Source of the DNA: Verrucomicrobiota bacterium
Lineage (GTDB): Bacteria > Verrucomicrobiota > Verrucomicrobiia > Chthoniobacterales > UBA10450
Direction of reading: 5' to 3'
Assembly (NCBI GenBank): GCA_003218615.1
Contig: QHOD01000090.1
Location: 1 to 7,387, forward strand
Length of the DNA stretch: 7,387 nucleotides
In this document: piece after piece, positions 1-5,136 of the stretch
Layout: the number at the start of each line of letters is the position of its first letter
Numbering within the stretch: position 1 is the first letter of the stretch
Notes under the pieces: model-generated
What the model saw: only the letters and a program-made list of their open reading frames with translations
What the model was told of the DNA's origin: nothing
Database searches by the model: none
Translations under genes and position numbers: made by a program

Positions 1-737
1 CGAATTTTTCCGCCAAACGCGTCTGCATCAAATTCCAACCCGATGCGCTGTTCACCAAGATGCGACAGGTCGGCTGTGATGGCTTGAAGATCGAGACCAG
101 GGGTGAGCGCCAGGCCGGCGAACGTCAGGCGATTATCCTGCCAATTGGTCGCCCCGTGCAGATTTGAAAACGTTTGTCGAAACCACGGCGATGCAATTAT
201 GGCTTCCGCTGCGGTAAAACGACCAGCTTCTGTTTCGCTTGCGGACAGTAAAGTGTTTCGCAGCAAAATAACGGTTGGGCCGTTTTCAAGGCGTACGTCC
301 GAACTGGCAATGCTGAGATTTTGCGGGAGCAATTTTTGCAGTGTTAGCCAGCCGCGCTGCGTGATCGCATGCCCGGGTGGGTTGCTGTGGCGCAATTCGC
401 CACGCAACCCCTGAATCGAAAGAGTGCGAATCGCGCGGCCTCGCGTGTGCAGCAAAATGCGCTTGAAATTCAAATCGAGTATCGCTTGCGTTACAGTGAG
501 ATCGATGCGGAAGGCATTCCTCGGAAGGCTCGCCACGCGAAAGCCGCGAATCACGACCGGCCGCAGAAAGGGAGCGTCGATTTTGTCGATGGTAACAACG
601 AGCCCTTCCTGGCTGGCTTTCCACCAGGCCCACCAGCGAACGCCGTTGGAAACGGCAGTTGGTGAAAACCACATCGCCAGCAGCGCGGCCAGAACAATCA
701 GCAAAGCGGCCAGCAAAAATCGTGTTTTCAATGACAT
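1..737 (-). CDS. AsmA/TamB-like envelope protein, N-terminal part (3' end beyond window)
   Basis: An open frame runs without a stop from the ATG at 737-735 to the left edge, giving 245 codons. The product starts MSLKTRFLLAALLIVLAALL, a basic tip followed by a hydrophobic segment at about residues 5-23. This is a signal anchor of the kind seen in AsmA, TamB and related intermembrane bridge proteins. After it come a Trp-rich stretch (about 34-39) and the segment VTIDKIDAPFLRPVVIRGFRV (split here: VTIDKIDAPF then LRPVVIRGFRV), which resembles the opening of the first beta-rich repeat in that superfamily. The remainder is alternating beta-strand-like sequence with no enzyme motif. Family members are inner-membrane anchored and span the periplasm, with roles in lipid transport or outer-membrane assembly. 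It lies 73 bases downstream of the DUF4230 gene on the same strand, so co-transcription is likely. No Shine-Dalgarno is visible. The superfamily call rests on N-terminal architecture only; the diagnostic C-terminal domain is outside the window. Confidence 0.7.
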   Translation of the reverse strand, partial: MSLKTRFLLAALLIVLAALLAMWFSPTAVSNGVRWWAWWKASQEGLVVTIDKIDAPFLRPVVIRGFRVASLPRNAFRIDLTVTQAILDLNFKRILLHTRGRAIRTLSIQGLRGELRHSNPPGHAITQRGWLTLQKLLPQNLSIASSDVRLENGPTVILLRNTLLSASETEAGRFTAAEAIIASPWFRQTFSNLHGATNWQDNRLTFAGLALTPGLDLQAITADLSHLGEQRIGLEFDADAFGGKI

Positions 738-760
738 CGGTTGGCAAAAGCGCGAATCGT

Positions 761-778
761 GATCAGTGAACGCTGATC
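761..778. repeat. Small inverted repeat between the two minus-strand genes
   Basis: GATCAG (761-766) and CTGATC (773-778) form a perfect 6-base inverted repeat around a 6-base loop. A competing pairing exists between TGATCG (774-779) and CGATCA (795-800), so the two hairpins would exclude each other. No T-tract follows on the minus strand, so it does not look like a standard intrinsic terminator. It occupies most of the 73-base gap between the DUF4230 stop and the TamB-like start, and could modulate readthrough or translation of the downstream gene. That role is a guess. Confidence 0.4.
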
Positions 779-810
779 GGTTAAACCGGCTCGGCGATCA
801 ATCGCTTTTA

Positions 811-1491
811 CTATTCACTTTTCTTTTCATCCTTGAAGATCAAGCGCAGTGGCTGGCGCGTGCGAATGCGCTCATCGAGTTGCCGCTGCAAGGCGCGCTC
901 GGCTTCAGCAGGCAAGCCGCTTTCCGCTGCTTTTTCGCGGGCGAGTTGAGGCAAGATCGACAATTCACTCTGCACATCCTCTCCGGAGATGCGATTCCAA
1001 AGTCCATTTTCAAAGGTGAGAACGTCCACCTGATTCTGCTCGATACCGAGAATTTGCGCGTGCGGGAGCTGAATGATGATCTCGCCCGGTCGAATATCGA
1101 CTGACAAATTCTGCCGCAAATCGAACCCGGCTTTGACGGTGAATGTGGCATGCAGCTTTACCCGCTTCGAGCTCCCGATCCAGGTATGCAAGAATTCGTG
1201 TTCCACTTCGATGCGTCGCGACAACACGACCAGTTCGCTCACCGGCGTGGTTTGCTCCATATAGACGCGGTTGTTGATCGTGATGCGCGGCTGCAAGTGC
1301 GCGATATCGATGAAAGCAGAGCGCAGGTCCTTGCCTAACTTCTCGAGCTCGGCGGTGCTTTGCCGTGCCGTCCGGGCCGGCCAGGTTTCCAGACGCACAA
1401 AGATGATCACGACGACAATCGCGATGATGAGCGCCATCAGCGCGGACGCAGTTGGCCAGGAGATTCGTCCCGAGAGTGCTGATTTGGACAT
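811..1491 (-). CDS. DUF4230-family membrane-anchored protein
   Basis: The protein has 226 residues. A short polar N-terminus is followed by one strong transmembrane segment at about residues 15-33 (ASALMALIIAIVVVIIFV). The rest is a soluble domain with mixed alpha/beta character. It contains a beta-rich part with the sequence FTVKAGFDLRQNLSVDI and the strand IIIQLPHAQILGIE, typical of DUF4230 proteins, and a charged helical C-terminus (about 180-226) ending in DEKKSE. DUF4230 has no established biochemical function that I can name. Topology suggests an inner-membrane anchor with the domain outside the cytoplasm. The ATG at 1491-1489 is chosen because an in-frame TAA lies just upstream on the minus strand. 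No Shine-Dalgarno is seen; the start codon sits inside a heptamer repeat array. The stop codon also falls in an AGTGAAT heptamer. It probably heads an operon with the TamB-like gene. The frame and membrane segment are certain; the family name is recognition from memory. Confidence 0.75.
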   Translation of the reverse strand: MSKSALSGRISWPTASALMALIIAIVVVIIFVRLETWPARTARQSTAELEKLGKDLRSAFIDIAHLQPRITINNRVYMEQTTPVSELVVLSRRIEVEHEFLHTWIGSSKRVKLHATFTVKAGFDLRQNLSVDIRPGEIIIQLPHAQILGIEQNQVDVLTFENGLWNRISGEDVQSELSILPQLAREKAAESGLPAEAERALQRQLDERIRTRQPLRLIFKDEKKSE

Positions 1492-1514
1492 TGAGCGTTA
1501 GACGTTGGGCGTTT
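1487..1514. repeat. Heptamer array over the DUF4230 start codon
   Basis: Four 7-base units stand in perfect register on the plus strand: GACATTG (1487), AGCGTTA (1494), GACGTTG (1501) and GGCGTTT (1508). The consensus is roughly RRCRTTD. The start codon of the DUF4230 gene (1491-1489, minus strand) lies in the first unit, so this array occupies the place where a ribosome binding site would be expected. The units are degenerate, which suggests an old or continuously drifting repeat. Confidence 0.55.
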
Positions 1515-1561
1515 CCCTTCCCTTGTTCGAGCATTCATCGAGAAAGAGCAAGATTGGAGAG

Positions 1562-1636
1562 GCGGACTTTCGTCCGCAAAAAAGTACCGCCCCCCACGCC
1601 CGATGGACGTGAAGGGCGGCTGTTCCCCCCAGAACA
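1562..1636. repeat. Cluster of three consecutive stem-loops
   Basis: Three inverted repeats follow one another. First, GCGGAC-TTTC-GTCCGC (1562-1577) is a perfect 6-base stem; its minus-strand RNA would carry a GAAA (GNRA-type) tetraloop. Second, CCGCCC (1587-1592) pairs with GGGCGG (1614-1619) around a 21-base loop. Third, TGTTC (1621-1625) pairs with GAACA (1632-1636) around a C-rich 6-base loop. A run of six A residues follows the first stem on the plus strand, i.e. T residues precede it on the minus strand, so it is not an intrinsic terminator in either direction. The layout resembles a REP-like or structured intergenic element, but a single copy in this window cannot prove that. Confidence 0.45.
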
Positions 1637-1749
1637 ATCGTGGAAAACTTCGACGCTAGTAAACGAGGTTGCGGCTGGTGGCAACAAATTTTTCCGGGAA
1701 TTTATGCGGCGTGTTGCCGGGTTTGCAAAGGAGATGTCGATCTTTCGCG

Positions 1750-1778
1750 TTCACCGATTGGATCTCGGTGCATCTTAT
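1750..1778 (+). promoter_or_regulatory. Possible weak sigma-70-type promoter for the yqgE-type gene
   Basis: TTCACC (1750-1755) and TCTTAT (1773-1778) are separated by 17 bases; each matches the -35 or -10 consensus at 4 of 6 positions. This would start transcription roughly 45 bases before the coding start. An alternative -10 (CATAAT, 1786-1791) has no well-spaced -35. Matches this weak arise by chance in a sequence of this length. Confidence 0.2.
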
Positions 1779-1814
1779 GGTCAAACATAATGCAGCACTT
1801 GCGCGTCCCGGATC

Positions 1815-1820
1815 GGAGGG
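1815..1820 (+). promoter_or_regulatory. Ribosome binding site of the yqgE-type gene
   Basis: GGAGGG lies 12 bases before the ATG at 1833. The spacing is a little long, but this is one of the few clear Shine-Dalgarno sequences in the window, and it supports 1833 as the start. Confidence 0.5.
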
Positions 1821-1832
1821 TTCTAGTTTTCC

Positions 1833-2393
1833 ATGCGTAATCTGGATGGCGAAACGCCGCTGAACCTCGCCGGTTCATTGCTTGTCGCTCACCCGAACAT
1901 GCTTGATCCGAATTTTCGGCGCACCGTGCTCTTCATTTCCGCGCATGACCCGAACGACGGCGCACTCGGTGTCATTATTAATCGCCCGCTCGAAAAACAA
2001 GTGGCCGACCTCGTTACGGACGTGCCGCCTGAAGGATTGGCGGACGTGCCCGTTTTTCTGGGTGGGCCGGTTGGCAAGAACCAACTGATATTTGCAGCCT
2101 TTGAATGGCAGAAAGGCGCAGGACTTAAACTCAATCACAATATTGCTTTGGAGAAGGCGAACGAAGGGGCCGATCAGAAATCGAGTTCGATCTGCGCATT
2201 TGTGGGCTACGCGGGTTGGGGGGCAGGCCAACTTGAGACTGAAATGAAACAGAAGGCTTGGATCGTGCAGAAGCCCAGTCGCGCCGTCCTCAAACTCGAC
2301 CGCCTGCCGAAACTTTGGTTCGACATCATGCGCGGGCTGGGACCGTGGTATAAAATGCTTGCGGCGGCGCCGGATGATCCGTCTCTGAATTAG
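1833..2393 (+). CDS. yqgE: YqgE/AlgH family protein
   Basis: The protein has 186 residues, the normal length for this family (DUF179). Conserved blocks are visible in order: the N-terminal G-x-LLVAHPNMLDPNFRRTV region (about 14-32), H38 followed by GALGVIINRPL (43-53), FLGGPV (75-80), and the hallmark GYAGWGAGQLE (125-135) followed by a Trp at 143. The protein is a soluble cytoplasmic alpha/beta fold. It was named AlgH after a link to alginate production in Pseudomonas, but its molecular function remains unsettled, so no reaction is assigned. The start is supported by GGAGGG 12 bases upstream and by conserved sequence beginning at about residue 12. It diverges from the DUF4230 gene. The stop codon abuts an inverted heptamer array that fills the spacer to alanine dehydrogenase, so it may or may not share a transcript with that gene. 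Confidence 0.93.
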   Translation: MRNLDGETPLNLAGSLLVAHPNMLDPNFRRTVLFISAHDPNDGALGVIINRPLEKQVADLVTDVPPEGLADVPVFLGGPVGKNQLIFAAFEWQKGAGLKLNHNIALEKANEGADQKSSSICAFVGYAGWGAGQLETEMKQKAWIVQKPSRAVLKLDRLPKLWFDIMRGLGPWYKMLAAAPDDPSLN

Positions 2394-2483
2394 TGAATAG
2401 TGACTAGTGAATAGAAAATTCAGCTAATCGTGTCACTGGATTTCTCTTTACCGCAATTCACTGATCACTTATCACCATTCACT
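2392..2483. repeat. Inverted heptamer arrays spanning the yqgE-ald spacer
   Basis: Left arm: three units of AGTGANN on the plus strand (starts 2392, 2399, 2406: AGTGAAT, AGTGACT, AGTGAAT), beginning at the second base of the yqgE stop codon. Right arm: four units of the same family on the minus strand (plus-strand starts 2456, 2463, 2470, 2477: ATTCACT, GATCACT, TATCACC, ATTCACT), ending 7 bases before the ald start. The outer 21 bases of the arms match at about 16 positions when folded, leaving a centre of about 43 bases. The transcript could form a long imperfect hairpin. No Shine-Dalgarno for ald is present apart from this. Confidence 0.6.
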
Positions 2484-2490
2484 TTCTTAG

Positions 2491-3588
2491 ATGATTATCG
2501 GCGTCCCGAAAGAAATTAAAGAACAGGAGCAGCGCGTCGCCTTGCTGCCTTCGGCCGTAAATCAGCTCACACGGCACGGTCACTCGGTGCTGGTGGAAAA
2601 AAACGCTGGCGCTGGCTCTGGGTATCCAGATGAGACATATGCTAAGGCTGATGCAGAGATCGTCGATCAGGTGAAAGACGTTTTTGCGCGCGCGGACATG
2701 ATTGTGAAAGTGAAGGAGCCGTTGGAAGCGGAATTTCCGCTGTTGCGCAAAGGACAGATTCTTTTCACCTATTTGCATTTGGCCGCCAGCAAACCGCTCA
2801 CCGAAGCATTGCTGAAATCGGGCGTGACTGGGGTTGCCTACGAAACCATCCAGGTCAATAACCGGTTGCCCCTGCTCGAGCCGATGAGTGAAATCGCCGG
2901 TCGAATGTCGGTGGTGATGGGCGCATATTTCCTGGCGAAACACAACGGAGGCAGTGGCGTACTGCTGGGCGGCGTGCCCGGCGTTTTGCCTGGGCGCGTT
3001 GTTGTGCTTGGCGGTGGAACCTCTGGTGTTAACGCGGCGCGAATGGCGACTGGTCTCGGCGCAGATGTAAAGATCATGGATGTCGATCTCGATCGAATGC
3101 GCTTTCTCGATATGACAATGAAAAATGCGCACACGTTTTATTCCAGCGAAGCGAATCTGCACGATCTGATGCCGGGATGCGATTTGTTGATTGGCGCCGT
3201 CCTATTGCCCGGAGCAAAAGCTCCGAAGTTAATTACGCGCGCGATGTTGAGAAAAATGAAACCCGGGAGCGTGCTTGTGGACATCTCGATTGATCAAGGC
3301 GGTTGTGCTGAAACGTCGCGACCAACGACGCATTTTAATCCGGTTTATGTTGAGGAAGGTGTTACGCACTACTGCGTGGCGAACATGCCCGCCGCGTACG
3401 CGCGCACCGCCACGCAGGCGCTTACTAACGTCACCTACGGCTACGTGGAATTGCTCGCGGATTTCGGCCTGGAAGGCGCATGCAAAAAACAACCTGCCCT
3501 GGTTGGCGGCATCAACACACGCGATGGACGGCTTACTTGTCGGGCAGTGGCGGATGCGCACGGCCTCAAATATGAGCCCCCACTTTAA
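2491..3588 (+). CDS. ald: Alanine dehydrogenase
   Basis: The 365-residue product is typical in length for NAD-dependent L-alanine dehydrogenase, which converts L-alanine, NAD+ and water to pyruvate, ammonium and NADH and can run in reverse. The N-terminus MIIGVPKEIKEQEQRVAL is the family signature. Residues known to be functional are present at the expected positions: substrate-binding Arg15 and Lys75, catalytic His96, and the catalytic Asp in VDISIDQGG (Asp268). The NAD-binding Rossmann motif is GGGTSG (174-179), followed by the acidic MDVDLD (196-201). The segment THYCVANMPAAYARTATQAL (292-311) is the second signature, and EAC-like variants are absent. No residue looks lost. The enzyme is cytoplasmic, usually hexameric, and links amino-acid catabolism to pyruvate and nitrogen supply. 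The ATG at 2491 fits the family N-terminus exactly but has no Shine-Dalgarno; a heptamer array ends 7 bases upstream. Downstream, 107 bases separate it from the first lipoprotein gene. Confidence 0.97.
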   Translation: MIIGVPKEIKEQEQRVALLPSAVNQLTRHGHSVLVEKNAGAGSGYPDETYAKADAEIVDQVKDVFARADMIVKVKEPLEAEFPLLRKGQILFTYLHLAASKPLTEALLKSGVTGVAYETIQVNNRLPLLEPMSEIAGRMSVVMGAYFLAKHNGGSGVLLGGVPGVLPGRVVVLGGGTSGVNAARMATGLGADVKIMDVDLDRMRFLDMTMKNAHTFYSSEANLHDLMPGCDLLIGAVLLPGAKAPKLITRAMLRKMKPGSVLVDISIDQGGCAETSRPTTHFNPVYVEEGVTHYCVANMPAAYARTATQALTNVTYGYVELLADFGLEGACKKQPALVGGINTRDGRLTCRAVADAHGLKYEPPL

Positions 3589-3647
3589 CCGGCGATTATC
3601 AAGTATTTGCTGCTGAAGAAGAAATTCCGATAGGGCCAAAAAGTGCC

Positions 3648-3676
3648 TTGCTCCGATTAATCAATTAAAGCAATAT
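3648..3676 (+). promoter_or_regulatory. Possible promoter before the lipoprotein cluster
   Basis: TTGCTC (3648-3653) lies 17 bases before CAATAT (3671-3676), within an AT-rich stretch (3655-3680) that stands out against its surroundings. The -35 half is fair and the -10 half is poor (3 of 6). Position, about 20 bases before the first lipoprotein ATG, is plausible for a short leader. The call rests mainly on the AT-rich context. Confidence 0.25.
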
Positions 3677-3695
3677 ACCCTTTCCAACTACCAAT

Positions 3696-3872
3696 ATGAA
3701 AAAATACATCTGCATTCTGGCCAGTGCCGCCCTTCTCGCGGCGTGTGAGCAAAAGACCGAAACAACCGAGCCGGCGGCGGCAAGTCCGACAGCTACGGCT
3801 TCGTCCGAAACAACGACAACAACTACCACTGCGAGCCCGACGGACACAGCTTCGCCGGCGGCCACTCCGTAA
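3696..3872 (+). CDS. Small Thr/Pro-rich lipoprotein, first paralogue (58 aa)
   Basis: This short gene encodes 58 residues beginning MKKYICILASAALLAACEQK. The type II signal peptide is complete: a Lys-Lys tip, a hydrophobic core (about 4-14) and the lipobox LAAC with the lipid-modified cysteine at residue 17. The mature part of about 42 residues is low complexity, composed almost wholly of Thr, Ala, Ser, Pro and Glu, including seven consecutive Thr (39-45), and should be disordered. Glu follows the cysteine; by the E. coli +2 rule this would favour the outer membrane, though sorting in this organism is unknown. Codon position and signal peptide agree with the next two genes, which begin with the same pattern and the same C-E-Q-K junction. 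I see no Shine-Dalgarno. Function is unknown. It is probably a surface or periplasmic spacer-like lipoprotein; the reading as a real gene rests on the match with its neighbours. Confidence 0.8.
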   Translation: MKKYICILASAALLAACEQKTETTEPAAASPTATASSETTTTTTTASPTDTASPAATP

Positions 3873-3910
3873 ACCACAGCTAGCATCGTTCGGAAATTCG
3901 ATTTGTACGT

Positions 3911-4147
3911 ATGAAGAAATACATTTATCTGCTCGTCGGATTAGCGTTGCTGTCGGCTTGCGAGCAAAAGGAGACGACTGTGACTAATCCCCCCGCCGAG
4001 AAAAAGGAAAGCAATACGACCGTGGTGAATCCATCTCCGGCTACTTCGAGCAAAACCGAGACGGACACGACGATCAATACGTCTTCCCCCAGTAGCGAGA
4101 CAAAGACGGAATCCAGCACAACGACAACTTCTTCGCCGACTCCCTAA
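3911..4147 (+). CDS. Small Thr/Ser-rich lipoprotein, second paralogue (78 aa)
   Basis: The product has 78 residues and starts MKKYIYLLVGLALLSACEQK, with lipobox LSAC and Cys17 exactly as in the first paralogue. The mature chain is dominated by Thr, Ser, Pro, Glu and Lys, with no hydrophobic segment after the signal, so it should be disordered and exported. It contains the block ESNTTVVNPSPATSS (33-47), shared almost unchanged with the third paralogue, and a single copy of the unit that is expanded there (TTINTSSPSSETKTES region, about 53-68). It lies 38 bases after the first lipoprotein and 72 bases before the third, so an operon is likely. No Shine-Dalgarno is visible. The many Thr/Ser could be glycosylation targets in a bacterium with O-glycosylation, which is speculation. 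Function is unknown. Confidence 0.85.
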   Translation: MKKYIYLLVGLALLSACEQKETTVTNPPAEKKESNTTVVNPSPATSSKTETDTTINTSSPSSETKTESSTTTTSSPTP

Positions 4148-4181
4148 GTTTCCCGGGGCGCTTCATTTTCGAAAGTTTTCT

Positions 4182-4198
4182 CCCGAATTCGTTTCGGG
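4182..4198. repeat. Hairpin upstream of the third lipoprotein gene
   Basis: CCCGAA (4182-4187) and TTCGGG (4193-4198) form a 6-base stem, extendable by a T-G pair, around a 5-base loop. No T-tract follows, so it is not a clear terminator. It lies 21 bases before the ATG at 4220 and could reduce transcription or translation between the second and third paralogue. Confidence 0.4.
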
Positions 4199-4219
4199 GG
4201 CGAACCGGGTGCTTTGTCT

Positions 4220-4645
4220 ATGAAGAAACACATACTTATCGTCGTCGGTGCCGCATTGCTTGTGAGTTGTGAACAAAAACAAACCACGGTCAATCCGCGT
4301 GCCCAAGAACAGGAATCGAATACGACCGTAGTGAATCCAACTCCAGCTACGTCGAGCGAAACCGAGACCGGCCCAACGATTGCTGCGACGCCTTCACCCA
4401 GCGGCGAGACGGAGACGGACACGACGATTGCTCCGACGCCTTCACCCAGCGGCGAGACGGAGACGGACACGACGAATGATACGACCTCTTCACCCAGCGG
4501 CGAGACGGAACCGGACACGGCGATTGATGCGACCTCTTCACCCAGTGGCGATGCGGAACCGGACACGACGATTGATGCGACCTCTTCACCCAGCAGCGAG
4601 ACGCAAATGGAGTCCAGCACGATTACTTCGTCGCCGAGTCCGTAA
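4220..4645 (+). CDS. Repeat-expanded Thr/Ser/Pro/Glu-rich lipoprotein, third paralogue (141 aa)
   Basis: The ATG at 4220 is chosen over a TTG two codons earlier because it gives MKKHILIVVGAALLVSCEQK, in register with both upstream paralogues: lipobox LVSC, Cys17, then EQK. Residues 32-46 (ESNTTVVNPTPATSS) match the second paralogue closely in protein and DNA. From about residue 53 the chain consists of five 16-residue units with the core SPSGETETDT or SPSGETEPDT, then ends TITSSPSP, again like the second paralogue's end. Length agrees exactly: 78 residues plus four extra 16-residue units minus one single-residue gap gives 141. The repeat region is strongly acidic, with no lysine, unlike the second paralogue, and should form an extended flexible arm from a membrane anchor. 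No enzymatic motif is present and function is unknown. It is the last of the tandem set, and the next gene, rnpA, starts 128 bases on. Confidence 0.87.
   Translation: MKKHILIVVGAALLVSCEQKQTTVNPRAQEQESNTTVVNPTPATSSETETGPTIAATPSPSGETETDTTIAPTPSPSGETETDTTNDTTSSPSGETEPDTAIDATSSPSGDAEPDTTIDATSSPSSETQMESSTITSSPSP
4376..4615 (+). repeat. Five tandem 48-base coding repeats
   Basis: Units start at 4376, 4424, 4472, 4520 and 4568; each is 48 bases, 16 codons. Units 1 and 2 differ at one base (G/C in the fourth codon). Units 3 to 5 form a second group marked by a GAT codon and ACCTCTTCACCCAG, and unit 5 has diverged most at its 3' end, where it matches the ending of the second paralogue. All shared elements contain TTCACCCAG. 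Because the period is a multiple of three, copy changes keep the frame. The same property keeps other frames open on both strands, producing long spurious frames. Confidence 0.93.
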
Positions 4646-4773
4646 GGTTGAGGCGGTTATTTGCTTTTGCTGTAGATGGAACATCACGGCGAAAAGGCGC
4701 GCACGAAATATGCGATAGAGCTTCCGCAGGGTTCTAGTGCGCGCTCGAAGCAAACTAGCGATACATCAGGCGC

Positions 4774-5136
4774 ATGTCGGTAAGAAGTCTTTCTTTCCCG
4801 AAAAGCCGGCGATTAACGTGCGCGTCGGAATTCGCGCGCGTGAAACAAAAAGGCTACGCAAAGCGTGGAAAATTGATGACGCTTGGTGTGCTCGCTGTGC
4901 AAAATGCCGGTTCGTCCCGGGTCGGATTTGTTACCACGCGAAGCGTCGGCGGCGCAACGGTTCGCAATCGTCTTCGACGCCGTCTGCGGGAGATCGTGCG
5001 TGCCCATCAACACGATCTTCGACAAGATTTTTGGATTGTGCTCGTCGCCAGACGCGATGGTGCGAATGCCAGTTATGGCGCCCTCGAAGATGAGTGGTTG
5101 CGTCTGGCAAAGCGCGCTTTTATTCTAGCGCTCTGA
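4774..5136 (+). CDS. rnpA: Ribonuclease P protein component
   Basis: The 120-residue basic protein has the normal size for the RNase P protein subunit, which binds the catalytic RNA and helps it cleave 5' leaders from precursor tRNAs in the cytoplasm. The N-terminal FPKSRRLTCASEFARVKQKG (8-27) matches the family opening. The central strand SRVGFVTTRSVGGATVRNR leads into the hallmark RNR helix RNRLRRRLREIVR (64-76), the main RNA-contact surface. The end DFWIVLVARRDGANASYGAL (85-104) is also typical. The ATG at 4774 gives the expected length; only a weak AGG lies upstream. The stop overlaps the yidD start by one base (TGATG), implying translational coupling. The upstream partner rpmH is absent: the 128-base gap is slightly too short for a 44-codon gene and shows no L34-like peptide. 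Confidence 0.96.
   Translation: MSVRSLSFPKSRRLTCASEFARVKQKGYAKRGKLMTLGVLAVQNAGSSRVGFVTTRSVGGATVRNRLRRRLREIVRAHQHDLRQDFWIVLVARRDGANASYGALEDEWLRLAKRAFILAL

Larger units (their letters stand above)
1492..1832. other. Divergent intergenic region without a gene (341 bases)
   Basis: This stretch separates the minus-strand DUF4230 gene from the plus-strand yqgE-type gene, so it must hold promoters in both directions. From left to right it contains the heptamer array (to 1514), a pyrimidine-rich run, three consecutive small hairpins (1562-1636), about 110 bases with no recognised feature, a weak promoter-like pair (1750-1778) and a Shine-Dalgarno at 1815-1820. Several open frames cross it in all directions, but none shows domain-like sequence or a sensible start, and I do not call a gene. 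Confidence 0.6.

Noticed and set aside
286..747. Minus-strand open frame of 153 codons starting just upstream of the TamB-like start
   Set aside because: It is a shifted frame of the same strand. The frame starting at 737 has a signal anchor and stays open to the window edge, which fits a real gene far better.
2479..3162. Minus-strand open frame of 227 codons antisense to ald
   Set aside because: It is opposite a gene with all catalytic residues in place, and the translation shows no domain-like order.
3589..3660. Intrinsic terminator after ald
   Set aside because: I found no stem longer than three pairs followed by a T-tract in this spacer.
4144..4620. Minus-strand open frame of 158 codons antisense to the third lipoprotein
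   Set aside because: The 48-base repeat is a multiple of three, so any frame open through one unit is open through all. The peptide is only a periodic echo with no export signal or domain.
1817..4738. AGGGTTCTAGT occurs upstream of both the yqgE-type gene (1817-1827) and rnpA (4728-4738)
   Set aside because: An 11-base match between two places is expected several times by chance in a window of this size, and its distance to the two starts differs.
4676..4783. 35-codon open frame before rnpA, considered as a small gene or a remnant of rpmH
   Set aside because: The peptide has none of the L34 pattern, has no ribosome binding site and runs into the rnpA start in another frame.
4646..5136. Possible replication origin near rnpA
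   Set aside because: No clusters of DnaA-box-like TTWTNCACA sequences or AT-rich unwinding region were found, and neither dnaA nor rpmH is present.
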